64,000 bases of DNA from Gammaproteobacteria bacterium (GTDB lineage: Bacteria > Pseudomonadota > Gammaproteobacteria > Pseudomonadales > Halieaceae), in contig JAUICG010000021.1 of assembly GCA_030427485.1 (NCBI GenBank), positions 34,065 through 98,064 on the forward strand, in the 5' to 3' direction. Under the pieces are notes generated by a model, which did no database searches, was not told the origin of the DNA, and saw only the letters and a program-made list of their open reading frames with translations. Position numbers and translations under genes: made by a program. Each line of letters begins with the position of its first letter. Positions within the stretch are counted from its first letter, which is position 1. Positions 44,174 through 53,104 of the stretch are shown here, one piece after another.

Positions 44174-44859
44174 ACATGAAGCCGCCCAATCTGCTGCTGG
44201 CGCTCAGTGACGCGCCCCGGGCGCTCACGGATGCCGCGTTCCTGGCAATGGCAGCCCCGCTACTGCGCAGGCTGCCGGCCGCGCGGCGCCCGCACAGCGT
44301 GATGGTGATTCCCGGCTTCCTCGGAGACGATACGGGCAACGGACCGCTGATCCGCTTTTTGCGCCACCTCGGGCACACCGCCACAGGTTGGGGCCAGGGT
44401 CGCAACCTGGGCACACAGAATTTTTCCGAGGACAGCCTGCGCGACGCGATGGAGCCATTGATCGCGGCGGGCAACGGCAAGCTATCCCTGGTCGGACACT
44501 CACTGGGCGGCATCTATGCGCGTGAAATCGCGCGCGCGAATCCGCAGTGGGTTGAGCAGGTGATTACACTGGGCAGCCCCTTCGGCGAGGGACGGCACAA
44601 TGCCTCACATGCCAGTCGCCTCTATCAGCGCCTCAACCCGCAGTCTGACAAACGCGACGAGGAAGACACCCTCGCGACACCGCCCCCGGTGCCGACAACC
44701 GCCATCTACACCAGGGCCGACGGCGTGGTGAACTGGCGCACCTCCCTGCAATCTGGCGAGCACCGCAATGTGCACAACATCGAGGTGCCGGGGAGCCATA
44801 TCGGCCTGAACCTCAATGCGGCCGTTTGGTACTGGGTGGCAAAGAAACTTGCGGCTTAG
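44170..44859 (+). CDS. Alpha/beta-fold lipase/esterase-like hydrolase
   Basis: A 229-aa hydrolase. The GTG at 44170 overlaps the WS/DGAT stop; ATG 44176 two codons on is the alternative. MVIPGFLGDDTGNGPLIRFL resembles the oxyanion-loop region of triacylglycerol lipases, and the nucleophile is in LVGHSLGGIYAREIA. The Asp is probably in IYTRADGVVNW and the His in EVPGSHIGLNLN. The pattern is that of the PGAP1/bacterial lipase subgroup. No secretion signal is seen, which fits an intracellular lipid-body or ester hydrolase acting on the products of the preceding gene. Confidence 0.86.
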   Translation: MNMKPPNLLLALSDAPRALTDAAFLAMAAPLLRRLPAARRPHSVMVIPGFLGDDTGNGPLIRFLRHLGHTATGWGQGRNLGTQNFSEDSLRDAMEPLIAAGNGKLSLVGHSLGGIYAREIARANPQWVEQVITLGSPFGEGRHNASHASRLYQRLNPQSDKRDEEDTLATPPPVPTTAIYTRADGVVNWRTSLQSGEHRNVHNIEVPGSHIGLNLNAAVWYWVAKKLAA

Positions 44860-44915
44860 CGCGGCCACAGCAAGCATATGCGAAATCAGGACGGTATATG
44901 GGTAGCATCCAGCGG

Positions 44916-44936
44916 GGCGCGGCATCAGGCCGCGCC
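44916..44936. terminator. GC hairpin at the end of the MFS gene
   Basis: GGCGCGGC-ATCAG-GCCGCGCC, 8 perfect base pairs, spanning the stop codon of the minus-strand transporter gene and facing the convergent lipase gene. There is no T-tract, so termination by it is uncertain. Confidence 0.35.
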
Positions 44937-46235
44937 GCGGTGTGCAACGCTGTTGGCCAAATCCTCCGGCAAATGCCGCGCGGCCAGAAAATAGAACAAC
45001 ACCGCCGGCGAGCCGATCACGCCGGTAGTTAACATCGCGTAACGCAGGCTGTCGGGGCCAAAATAAGGCAAGTAAAAATCGCTCAGCAAGCCGGTGGTCA
45101 GTGGCCCCAGGCCAAGGCCTATGATGTTCAGCACGAAAAAAAGCACTGCGGAGGTGAGGGATCTCATCGCCGGCGGCACCAGTGTATGCGAGATGGCCAG
45201 TAGCGGACCCAGGTAGGTGTTGATCATAATCGTCACCACGAACATGAAGCCGATCACCACCGTGGTGTCGTGTGACAACAGGTACGGAAAACCCAGCGGC
45301 AGCGTCAGGGCACCGGAAATCGCCGGCACCCACAAATACCAGCGCTTGTCCCGCACACCCATTTTATCCGCCAGAAATCCTCCCAGGAATGTGCCCAGCA
45401 TGCCGCCGCCACCACCGAACACCGCGAGGATGATACCCACCTCTCCCATCTCGAAACCATGGTTGCGGACCATGAATGAGGGCGCGAAATTGCCGCTGCC
45501 GTAGCCCACGAAGGCCGTCAACCCGCCGGCGAGGGCGAGATACCGAAACGAACGATAGGATGACAGCGCCGCCAGCGTCTCTTTCCAATCCGGTTTGTAA
45601 GCAGCCTGTGCCGCCGTCTCCCAGCGGCCGCGCGGCGGCTCGCGAACGGTGAGCACCATTATCACCGCCAGAACGATGCCGGGCAGGCCCACGCCCATGA
45701 AGGCCACTCGCCAGCCATACGCCTGGGCGAGCAAGCCACCCAGCACAAAGCCCAGGAGTATCCCCACGTGCACCCCGGTAGAGTAAATAGCCAGCGCAGT
45801 ACCGCGCCGGGCAGGCGGGTAGTAATCACTGATCATGGAGTGCGCCGGTGGGCTGCCGCCGGCCTCCCCGATACCGACCCCGATTCGGGCGAGCAATAGC
45901 TGGCTGTAATTCTGCGCCAGCCCGGACAGCGCCGTCATGCCGCTCCAGACGGTCAGCGCGGCGGCGATGATGTTGCGGCGGTTGCTGCGATCAGCCCAAT
46001 ACGCTATGGGAATGCCGGCAGTGATGTACACCAGCGCAAAGGAAAACCCGCTGAGCAACCCAAGCTGCGCATCGCTCAACGCCATTTCCACTTTAATCGG
46101 TTCCTGCAGTATGACGAGAATCTGCCGGTCAACAAAATTGAAGGCGTATACCAGCGTCAGTATGAACAGGCCGTAGCCGGTAACGCGCGGACTGAGGGTA
46201 GCACCGCAGGGTTGCGTCGGTGTGGATATGCTCAT
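44925..46235 (-). CDS. MFS transporter, spinster-like family
   Basis: A 436-aa, 12-TM transporter. The first helix carries YAFNFVDRQILVILQEPIKV, characteristic of the bacterial spinster-type MFS group. Motif A is YWADRSNRRNII, and RIGVGIGEAGGSPPAHSMIS in TM4-5 is highly typical. The substrate in this group is usually unassigned (organic anions, hexuronates, lipids). ATG 46235. It is divergent from the enoyl-CoA hydratase gene, with a 12-bp palindrome ACGCAATTGCGT (46312-46323) in the shared promoter gap. It may import the acid that the hydratase pathway degrades (inference from position). Confidence 0.9.
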   Translation of the reverse strand: MSISTPTQPCGATLSPRVTGYGLFILTLVYAFNFVDRQILVILQEPIKVEMALSDAQLGLLSGFSFALVYITAGIPIAYWADRSNRRNIIAAALTVWSGMTALSGLAQNYSQLLLARIGVGIGEAGGSPPAHSMISDYYPPARRGTALAIYSTGVHVGILLGFVLGGLLAQAYGWRVAFMGVGLPGIVLAVIMVLTVREPPRGRWETAAQAAYKPDWKETLAALSSYRSFRYLALAGGLTAFVGYGSGNFAPSFMVRNHGFEMGEVGIILAVFGGGGGMLGTFLGGFLADKMGVRDKRWYLWVPAISGALTLPLGFPYLLSHDTTVVIGFMFVVTIMINTYLGPLLAISHTLVPPAMRSLTSAVLFFVLNIIGLGLGPLTTGLLSDFYLPYFGPDSLRYAMLTTGVIGSPAVLFYFLAARHLPEDLANSVAHRGAA

Positions 46236-46311
46236 AGGCTGTCCGTCGTTATTATGAGTGCCCGGGCGAGGGCCAGTCAGCAGCGATTTGCTACCGTGTG
46301 AATGCCACTAT

Positions 46312-46323
46312 ACGCAATTGCGT
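46312..46323. promoter_or_regulatory. 12-bp perfect palindrome in a divergent promoter gap
   Basis: ACGCAATTGCGT lies between the MFS gene and the enoyl-CoA hydratase gene. Its symmetry and position are consistent with a repressor operator (TetR or MarR type), but no regulator gene is adjacent. Confidence 0.3.
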
Positions 46324-46420
46324 GACAGCGCACTATTGCGGCGGGGCAACCACGCCGCGACTGACAGGAACCTGCTCCCATTGCCGCCGGCAGACTTTTA
46401 ACCCACCACGGGAGACGACC

Positions 46421-47296
46421 ATGAACTACACCACGCTGCGCTATGACGTCGCTGACAATATCCTGACCCTGACATTGAATCGCCCCGATCACCTCAACGC
46501 GTTCACCGTGGAAATGGCCGGCGAATTGATCGATGCCTTCAACCGCGCCAGTGATGATGACGAGGTGCGCGCGGTGGTCGTGACCGGTGAGGGCCGCGCA
46601 TTCTGCGCCGGTATGGACCTCTCCACCGGCGGCAATGTATTCGGCCTGAATGAAGCGCTGAACCCGACCCTGGAAGACATGGAAAACCGCCTCGACGACC
46701 CGGAAATCATCAACGGCGTACGGGACACCGGCGGGCGCGTGACGCTGGCCATCTACGATTGCAACAAGCCGGTGATCGCCGCTATCAACGGCGCCGCCGT
46801 CGGTATCGGCGCCACAATGACCTGCGCGATGGACATACGCCTCGCCTCGGAACACGCGCGCATCGGTTTCGTCTTCAACAAGATCGGCATAACCCCCGAA
46901 GCCTGCTCCAGCTGGTTCCTGCCGCGTATCGTCGGCATCTCGCAGGCACTGGAATGGGTGTACAGCGCCGAGATACTGACGGCCGAACATGCGCTCGCGG
47001 GCCGCTTCGTCAGCGCCGTCGTGCCGGCAGACCAGCTACTGGAAGAAGCGTATAAAATCGCCAGGCGCATCGCACGGCACAGTCCGGTGGCGATCGCGAT
47101 GACCCGGCAGATGATGTACCGCTGTTCGGCGCAGGCGCATCCGATTGAGGCGCACAAGGTGGATTCGCTGGCGATTTTCTATGCGAGCCGCAACAGCGGG
47201 AAAGAGGGGGTGAAGTCCTTCCTGGAAAAAAGGGCACCGGTATTCGAGGATCGGACCTCCGTGGACATGCCGGATTTTTATCCGTGGTGGGAATAA
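46421..47296 (+). CDS. Enoyl-CoA hydratase/isomerase family protein (crotonase)
   Basis: A 291-aa crotonase-fold enzyme. ATG 46421 follows GGGAGACGACC. LTLNRPDHLNAFTVEMAGEL, the oxyanion-hole block GEGRAFCAGMDLSTGG and AINGAAVGIGATMTCAMDIR are present. FNKIGITPEACSSWFLPRIV places a Glu at the second catalytic position, but the first catalytic Glu region has Ala/Thr (GIGATMT), so the precise reaction (hydration, isomerisation, hydrolysis) is not settled. A 35-residue insert near NVFGLNEALNPTLEDME lengthens the active-site rim. It is monocistronic or coupled to the divergent MFS gene by function. Confidence 0.9.
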   Translation: MNYTTLRYDVADNILTLTLNRPDHLNAFTVEMAGELIDAFNRASDDDEVRAVVVTGEGRAFCAGMDLSTGGNVFGLNEALNPTLEDMENRLDDPEIINGVRDTGGRVTLAIYDCNKPVIAAINGAAVGIGATMTCAMDIRLASEHARIGFVFNKIGITPEACSSWFLPRIVGISQALEWVYSAEILTAEHALAGRFVSAVVPADQLLEEAYKIARRIARHSPVAIAMTRQMMYRCSAQAHPIEAHKVDSLAIFYASRNSGKEGVKSFLEKRAPVFEDRTSVDMPDFYPWWE

Positions 47297-47420
47297 TAAG
47301 GCGCTCAACGCATCAAGCGGAGTTTTTGCACGCTCTCTCGAATGCCAATTCGCTGTACTTGCGTTACCGGGGTGGGACATTGAAAATTCAGCCGTATAAC
47401 AGGCAGCCGGAATTCGATTT

Positions 47421-48752
47421 ATGAACGGCATTCGAACAGAAAACAGACCCGTACTCATCGCTGGCGGAGGCATCGGCGGACTTGCCGTTGCCCTGACCCT
47501 GCATCAGATAGGAGTTCCCTGCATCGTCTTCGAATCGGTGAAGGAAGTGCAGGCCCTGGGAGTTGGTATCAATCTGCAACCCAACGCCGTCAGGGAATTG
47601 TACGACCTGGGTTTTGATCGCGAACTATTGAACTCGGTCGGCATCCCGGTACAGGAATGGGCGCTTGTCGGGCTTAACGGCAAGGAGATCTACAGTGAAC
47701 CAAGAGGCACAAAAGCGGGATACCACTGGCCGCAGTACGCTGTTCACCGCGGGAGATTGCAAATGCTTATGTACCACGCGGTTTGTGAGCGTCTCGGGCA
47801 GGACGCAATCCGAACCGGTCACAAGGTTACGGGATACCGGAACGATGTGAATAACAAGGGCGTGATTGTCTGTGTTGAAACGCGCGACAAGCAATCTCTG
47901 GAGATTGAGGGAGCGCTACTCATAGCGGCTGATGGTTTACACTCAGCTGTGAGAGCACAAATGTATCCAGATCAACCGCCGATACGTTGGGGCGGTAGTG
48001 TCATGTGGCGCGGCACGAGTCAACTTGCCCCTATTCGGACGGGCGCCTCGTTTGTGGGTTTGGGTACGCATGACCACCGTCTGGTGTTCTATCCGATTAC
48101 ACCAGCGGATCCTCAAACCGGCCTGGCCACGATAAACTGGATTGCTGAAATAACGATTGATAATAGTGCCGGCTGGATAAGTGGCGAATGGAACAAACAG
48201 GTGGATCTCGATCATTTCCTACCATACTTCGCAGATTGGAACTATGATTGGCTGGACGTTCCTGCCATGCTTAGCAAAGCCAGTGCAGTTTACGAGTACC
48301 CTATGATAGATCGCGATCCGGTGCCCAGCTGGGTCGACGGTAACGTTGCCCTGCTGGGAGACGCAGCACACGTCATGTATCCGGTTGGATCGAATGGTGC
48401 CAGTCAGGCCATCGTCGATGCACGTGTTCTTGGTGCCGCAGTGCTGAAGTACGGCGCATCGATGGATGCGGTGACAAGTTACAACGAAGAACTATGTGAC
48501 GATGTTTCCAAATTAGTTTTGCGCAATAGAGGGGCCGGGCCTTTTGGTATTCTAAATATTGTGGAAGAACGCTGTGGTGGGAATTTCAATGATATTTCCG
48601 AGGTGATTTCACCCGATGAGATTGAAGCTTATATGGCGCAGTATAAAAGGGCAGCCGGCTTCTCAATGGAAGCATTGAACAATTCACCTCAGACTATTGC
48701 CGTAGATCCAGAGTCGCAGCGAAGCTACAGTTATGGCCGACCCAAAGCTTAA
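47421..48752 (+). CDS. FAD-dependent monooxygenase, PhzS / salicylate hydroxylase-like
   Basis: A 443-aa class A flavin monooxygenase. The FAD motif is VLIAGGGIGGLAVALTLHQI near residue 11, the DG motif is IAADGLHSAVRAQM near 173 and the GD motif is VALLGDAAHVMYPVGSNGAS near 310. It matches the PhzS-like group more than the hydroxylases of the aromatic island. Base composition and codon use are clearly more AT-rich than the neighbours (for example around 48540-48620), and no good ribosome-binding site precedes ATG 47421. A Dabb protein gene overlaps its 3' end by 20 bp, so the two probably work together on one small aromatic or polyketide-like substrate. Confidence 0.9.
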   Translation: MNGIRTENRPVLIAGGGIGGLAVALTLHQIGVPCIVFESVKEVQALGVGINLQPNAVRELYDLGFDRELLNSVGIPVQEWALVGLNGKEIYSEPRGTKAGYHWPQYAVHRGRLQMLMYHAVCERLGQDAIRTGHKVTGYRNDVNNKGVIVCVETRDKQSLEIEGALLIAADGLHSAVRAQMYPDQPPIRWGGSVMWRGTSQLAPIRTGASFVGLGTHDHRLVFYPITPADPQTGLATINWIAEITIDNSAGWISGEWNKQVDLDHFLPYFADWNYDWLDVPAMLSKASAVYEYPMIDRDPVPSWVDGNVALLGDAAHVMYPVGSNGASQAIVDARVLGAAVLKYGASMDAVTSYNEELCDDVSKLVLRNRGAGPFGILNIVEERCGGNFNDISEVISPDEIEAYMAQYKRAAGFSMEALNNSPQTIAVDPESQRSYSYGRPKA

Positions 48753-49050
48753 TCACCACATACTCATCAGGTACAAACCGCAAACCAAACAGTCCCATAT
48801 AGACGAATTCTGTCGCAAAATGCTGGCGCTGCCGCAACAGATTCCTGCGATTTGCGACCTGCAGATAGGCCAGGATATTCTCCACGATGAACGCAGCTGG
48901 GACCTGCTGCTATCAATGCGGTTCAATTCCCTGGAAGCATTGCGAAGCTATCAACAGCACGAGGCCCACAGAGAGGTCATGGTGTTTAATCAGCCCCATG
49001 TGCGGGATGTAGCATCCATCGACTATAACTCAGTGTTATCATCTGATTGA
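48733..49050 (+). CDS. Dabb (stress-responsive A/B barrel) domain protein
   Basis: A 105-aa protein with a dimeric alpha/beta-barrel layout: HHILIRYKPQTKQSHIDEFC, a helix, DLLLSMRFNSLEALRSYQQH and HVRDVASIDY. Family members act as small-molecule cyclases or are stress proteins. ATG 48733 lies inside the 3' end of the PhzS-like gene, 20 bp overlap, giving a two-gene unit. The nucleotide composition is again lower in GC than the main chromosome part. Confidence 0.85.
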   Translation: MADPKLNHHILIRYKPQTKQSHIDEFCRKMLALPQQIPAICDLQIGQDILHDERSWDLLLSMRFNSLEALRSYQQHEAHREVMVFNQPHVRDVASIDYNSVLSSD

Positions 49051-49192
49051 CCCAGGCCATCGCATTGCATCTTATCCAATGCAGATTGCCCACCAAATGC
49101 AGTTAACCAAGGGACTTTTACTCTTTGATGAAAATCTCGCGCCTAACCCGCCCCGCTATTAGCCTGTGGACCGGTATTCAAACGGAGTTAGC

Positions 49193-49651
49193 ATGACAAT
49201 ACAGGATTGGGGTGCCATCGGAGAGATACTGGGTGCAATTGCAACCATTGCGACGCTGATTTACCTAGCGATGCAGATCCGTCAGAACACGCGTGCGCTG
49301 CAGGCGGCCAGCGTGGATTCAACGATCCAGGCCGCTAACGATATCAGGGCCAACCTGTTTCTGGACCCTGAAATTACGAACATTTACCGGAAAGGCCTCC
49401 AGGATGTTGAAGCCCTTGACGAGACAGATCGCGAGCGATTTCGACTGATAATGACAAATGCGCTGTGGGCGTTCTGGAACACTTACAGCCAATCGCAGTT
49501 GGGTGGTCGACAATCCTGGGGCTCTCAGCGGAGTATTATCCGCAGGTTTCTTTCTCAACCCGGCGGCGTCTGGTTCTGGCACAACTATCGAACCGAGTTC
49601 GAATCTGAATTTCAGTTGGAAATAGATAGCATTCTGAAGGACAAGCTGTGA
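49193..49651 (+). CDS. One-TM protein of unknown function
   Basis: A 152-aa protein. ATG 49193 follows GGAGTTAGC. A single N-terminal membrane helix (IGEILGAIATIATLIYLAMQ) leads into a cytosolic helical region with RQNTRALQAASVDSTIQAAN, a pattern common in a widespread uncharacterised family. GVWFWHNYRTEFESEFQ near the C-terminus looks conserved. No function can be assigned. It lies in the AT-richer segment between the Dabb and GFA genes. Confidence 0.8.
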   Translation: MTIQDWGAIGEILGAIATIATLIYLAMQIRQNTRALQAASVDSTIQAANDIRANLFLDPEITNIYRKGLQDVEALDETDRERFRLIMTNALWAFWNTYSQSQLGGRQSWGSQRSIIRRFLSQPGGVWFWHNYRTEFESEFQLEIDSILKDKL

Positions 49652-49766
49652 TTGGATGTTCTGTTAGAAATCCCTACCGGGAGATTCGCGAAAGCACGCA
49701 GGAGATTAGGGCTGTCCAGGATTCTGGAGACCACCGCCTGACGCGTTATAGATCCGGGAGAATACT

Positions 49767-50171
49767 GTGAGACTAACAGGCGAATGTTTCTGCGGAGAAA
49801 TCGCCTATGAAATTGAAGGTGCGCTGTTCGACGCGAGGTCCTGCCACTGTTCACGGTGCAGAAAGGCGTTCAGCTCACAAGCTTCCTCGTATGCGCTGGT
49901 AAATGCCGATGAATTTCGCTGGCTGCGCGGCGAAGAGCTGTTGACCACGTATGCCAGTCAGCAAGACTACGGATTACAGTTTTGCAAGCGATGCGGCTCC
50001 ACATTATGCGGCATCTACCGGAAGCAGGTGCATGGCATAACACTCGGCTGCCTCAACGAGGAGCCTGACATCAAAATCGGCAAACACATTTTTGTCGGCT
50101 CCAAGGCGAACTGGGAGGTAATACCTGATAGTGTGCAACAGTATCAGGCGCACGCTCCAGACACAGTTTGA
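49767..50171 (+). CDS. GFA-family (glutathione-dependent formaldehyde-activating-like) zinc protein
   Basis: A 134-aa zinc protein. GTG 49767 follows CGGGAG. The GFA signatures are GECFCGEIAYEI, SCHCSRCRKAF and QFCKRCGSTLCG, which together supply seven to eight Cys ligands for structural and catalytic zinc. Family members may bind glutathione adducts; most are uncharacterised. It is the last gene of the AT-richer segment. Confidence 0.9.
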   Translation: MRLTGECFCGEIAYEIEGALFDARSCHCSRCRKAFSSQASSYALVNADEFRWLRGEELLTTYASQQDYGLQFCKRCGSTLCGIYRKQVHGITLGCLNEEPDIKIGKHIFVGSKANWEVIPDSVQQYQAHAPDTV

Positions 50172-50308
50172 TCGCGCGGCCTGGTTCGCGCCCTGAGATA
50201 AACCGGCGCCGGTGCGAGGATCAACAGCAGAGCGGACTCTGCATTCGCGTTCCCAGCGAAGCGCAAGGACACAAAGCGGGAAACTATCGCAGTGCCGGGA
50301 CACCGGCG

Positions 50309-51100
50309 CTATTTACGTGAAATCGCCGCGAAAGTGCTGGCCTGGGAGGCAATCGGCACCGGCAGGCCACACAGCACCCGATCCACCAATGCGATTGCCT
50401 GCATCACGAAGCCCGGCCAGCGGGCCAGCACGTAACTGGCGGGAATCAGGAAAAAGTCCGTGTAGCGAATGGAAACGCTCGCAAAGCCGGCGCTGTGCAG
50501 ATCATCGCACAGCTCACCGCTGTCGAGCTCTCGTTCATCAGGCGTATGGTACTGGTCGTAGTTGCGGCCCAGCACCACGCGGCCGATCTTGCGGAGGACG
50601 CCGTTGATGTTGGGGTCCGAAGAATACAGCAGGCCGCCCTTCTCCAGGTGCCCATAACATTGCGCCAGGAAACCGTTCATTTGCTCCACCGGTACGTGGT
50701 GCAGAAAGGCAACGCAGACTATCACATCAAAGCGGCCCTCCCACTCAAGCTCTTCGAACGGCTGGCAGATGTAACTGACGTTGCTCACGCCGCGTTTTCT
50801 CGCATTGGCCCGGGCGATTTCTATCGCTTCCGGTGAAAGATCCAGCGCGACGACTTCATCGACATGCGGCGCCATCATGAGCTCGAATTCACCCTGGCCG
50901 CAGCCCACGCTTAGCAAGCGCCGCGGCCTCGTTCCGCCGAATTCCTCCAGCAGGAGTTTGACATCACGCGTTAACCTGAGCCGGAATCCGACGGGGTTGT
51001 ATTGCTGCCCGCCGTACTGTTCGCCGAAAAAAGCCAGTTCAGACGTTTTGTACGATGGATCGGATTCCTTGTTCGTTGACAACGTATTGTTCCTCGGCAC
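50309..51100 (-). CDS. Class I SAM-dependent methyltransferase
   Basis: A 263-aa Rossmann-fold methyltransferase. Motif I is RLLSVGCGQGEFELMM (about residues 61-76), motif II VVALDLSPEAIEIAR, motif III region ICQPFEELEWEGRFDVIVCV and motif IV-like LEKGGLLYSSDPN. A C-terminal hydrophobic helix (FFLIPASYVLARWPGFVMQA) suggests association with membrane or lipid substrates. The start is probably GTG 51100. The substrate is unknown. It is divergent from the ACT-domain gene. Confidence 0.87.
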   Translation of the reverse strand: MPRNNTLSTNKESDPSYKTSELAFFGEQYGGQQYNPVGFRLRLTRDVKLLLEEFGGTRPRRLLSVGCGQGEFELMMAPHVDEVVALDLSPEAIEIARANARKRGVSNVSYICQPFEELEWEGRFDVIVCVAFLHHVPVEQMNGFLAQCYGHLEKGGLLYSSDPNINGVLRKIGRVVLGRNYDQYHTPDERELDSGELCDDLHSAGFASVSIRYTDFFLIPASYVLARWPGFVMQAIALVDRVLCGLPVPIASQASTFAAISRK

Positions 51101-51271
51101 CAGGGCCCTGCGGAGTTGGAGAAAACCAATCCATTACAGGGGTTTCCGCCGGGGGCTGGTTCAGTTTATCCTGCCCGTTGCCATCGGTGCAATTTTTGGT
51201 GACGCACAGCGGCAAGCGCAATAACACAGCACCCCGGTGCAGGCAGGGGCGGATTCCAGCAAGGGCGAATC

Positions 51272-51685
51272 ATGGGTGGCGAACAGAATCTGGTCGAGTT
51301 GTTGGCGTCACTGTCGCCGGAGCTTGTCAACGAAGAGTTCGTATTCTGCACATTTGAGGATGCGCGCTACGGCGATCATTCAGAGCTGAATCCGCTGGCG
51401 GCGATGAGTGAGCGCGAAGGATTGACGCTGGTGGTCCCAAGGTCCGCCGCAGACGAGAACGGCGTGCGCTACGAGTGCGTGTTTCGGTGCATAAGCCTGC
51501 GGGTTCACTCCAGCCTCGATGCGGTAGGCCTGACCGCGGCCTTCTCCACCAGGCTTGCCGAACATGGCATCAGTGCCAATGTGATCGCGGGTTATTTCCA
51601 TGATCACATTCTTGTGCCGGACGAACACGCGGCGCGTGCGCTGGCAGCTCTACGCGAGTTGGCGCAGGAGGTTGACGCCATCTGA
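51272..51685 (+). CDS. ACT-domain protein
   Basis: A 137-aa small protein of the ACT-7/DUF2241 kind. SPELVNEEFVFCTFED starts it, a strand LTLVVPRSAADENGV follows, then the ACT-type betaalphabeta block CISLRVHSSLDAVGLTAAFS and ISANVIAGYFHDHILVPDEH with a helix AARALAALREL. Such proteins are likely small-molecule (amino acid) sensors. ATG 51272. It ends 71 bp before the MFS exporter gene. Confidence 0.82.
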   Translation: MGGEQNLVELLASLSPELVNEEFVFCTFEDARYGDHSELNPLAAMSEREGLTLVVPRSAADENGVRYECVFRCISLRVHSSLDAVGLTAAFSTRLAEHGISANVIAGYFHDHILVPDEHAARALAALRELAQEVDAI

Positions 51686-51756
51686 CTGTATCCCACGGCG
51701 GACGTTTGAACTGGCCCAAAACCGCGTGCTAGGCTGCGCGTCTATTGGAGGAAAGC

Positions 51757-52965
51757 ATGCGTCCGCAGTTAGCCTTTGCGTTTATCTTTGTCACGGTACT
51801 GCTGGACTCCATCGGCTTCGGCATCATCATGCCGGTTGTGCCGCAGCTCATCATGGATATTTCCGGCGATACGCTGACCCACGCCGCGCGCACCAGCGGC
51901 TTCCTGATGTTTGCCTTCGCCGGTATGCAGTTTATCTCTTCCCCCCTGCTGGGCAACCTCTCTGATCGCTTCGGTCGCCGCCCGGTGCTGCTGTGTTCGC
52001 TGCTGGCAATGGGGCTTAACTACCTGTTGATGGGCTGGGCGCCCACGCTGTTCTGGTTGTTCGTCGGGCGCATCATCGGCGGCATATCGGCCTCTACCTA
52101 CGGCATCGCCAACGCCTACGTCGCCGATACCTTTCCCGCCGAGAAGCGCGCCCAGTACTTCGCCCTGCTGGGTGCGGCCTTCGGTACGGGTTTTATCATC
52201 GGCCCCGCGGTGGGTGGCTTCCTCGGCGAGTTTGGCCCGCGCACGCCGTTCTACGCGGCGGCGGCCCTGACGCTTGTCAATGTCGTGTACGGATTCTTTG
52301 TGCTGCCCGAATCCCACAAGCAAGAAAACCGCCGCGCGTTTGAACTGGCCCGCGCCAATCCGCTGGGCGCGCTCAGGCAACTCCGGCACTATCCGGAAGT
52401 GATCGCCCTGGTGCTGGTGTACTTCTGCTACATGCTCGGCCATTTTTCACTGCCGAGCACCTGGGCGTTCTTCACCATCGAGAAATTCGACTGGTCGCCG
52501 CGCGAGATCGGCTTTTCACTGAGCGCGGTGGGCGTCGCGATGATCTTTGTGCAGGCCTACCTGATCCGCAAAGTACTGCCCGCACTCGGCCCCAGGAAAA
52601 CCGCGATCGTGGGATTTGTCGCGACGGCGCTCAGCTTTTTCGGTTACGCGTTCGTGCCGTACGGCTGGATGATGTACCCGCTGATTGCGATAGGCGCGCT
52701 GCAAGGCTTTGTCGTGCCGTCACTGCAGAGCATCATGTCCGCGCGAATCCCGGCAAACGGGCAGGGTGAACTACAGGGCGCGCTCGGCAGCATGAGCGGC
52801 CTCGTGGCAATCCTCAGCCCGCCCTTCATGACGCAATTGTTTTCCTACTTCAGTTCCGTGTCGGCCATAGTGTACTTCCCGGGGGCGCCATTTTTCGCCT
52901 CGGCCGTGTTTACCCTGCTGGCGATGATGCTGTTACTGCGCACCGTTTCCGGACACACGCCTTAG
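51757..52965 (+). CDS. TetA-like MFS drug:H+ antiporter
   Basis: A 402-aa, 12-TM exporter of the DHA1 group. ATG 51757 has TTGGAGGAAAGC upstream. TM1 LLDSIGFGIIMPVVPQL and the 2-3 loop GNLSDRFGRRPVLLCSLLAM (motif A) are TetA signatures; motif C-like GAAFGTGFIIGPAVGGFLGE is in TM5. It resembles the TCR/Tet family housekeeping members in marine gammaproteobacteria, so tetracycline resistance should not be assumed. A short hairpin follows the stop. Confidence 0.92.
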   Translation: MRPQLAFAFIFVTVLLDSIGFGIIMPVVPQLIMDISGDTLTHAARTSGFLMFAFAGMQFISSPLLGNLSDRFGRRPVLLCSLLAMGLNYLLMGWAPTLFWLFVGRIIGGISASTYGIANAYVADTFPAEKRAQYFALLGAAFGTGFIIGPAVGGFLGEFGPRTPFYAAAALTLVNVVYGFFVLPESHKQENRRAFELARANPLGALRQLRHYPEVIALVLVYFCYMLGHFSLPSTWAFFTIEKFDWSPREIGFSLSAVGVAMIFVQAYLIRKVLPALGPRKTAIVGFVATALSFFGYAFVPYGWMMYPLIAIGALQGFVVPSLQSIMSARIPANGQGELQGALGSMSGLVAILSPPFMTQLFSYFSSVSAIVYFPGAPFFASAVFTLLAMMLLLRTVSGHTP

Positions 52966-52982
52966 CGGCGACCCCTCGCCGC
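52965..52982. terminator. Short GC hairpin after the MFS exporter gene
   Basis: GCGGCGA-CCCC-TCGCCGC, 7 perfect base pairs starting on the last base of the stop codon. No T-tract follows, so it is a weak candidate. Confidence 0.3.
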
Positions 52983-53104
52983 CCTGCTGTCACGCCGCTG
53001 CGGATGTGGCGCGAACTCGCAAGAGGATGGCATCCAATCCCATGTGCCGCGCCGATTCATCCAGTACTATACTGCGTCCTACGCGGCCAGACAGGAATCG
53101 GGAT

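Noticed and set aside
51757..52965. Tetracycline resistance gene
   Set aside because: Motifs only show the DHA1 MFS group; chromosomal context and lack of a TetR neighbour give no support for antibiotic resistance.
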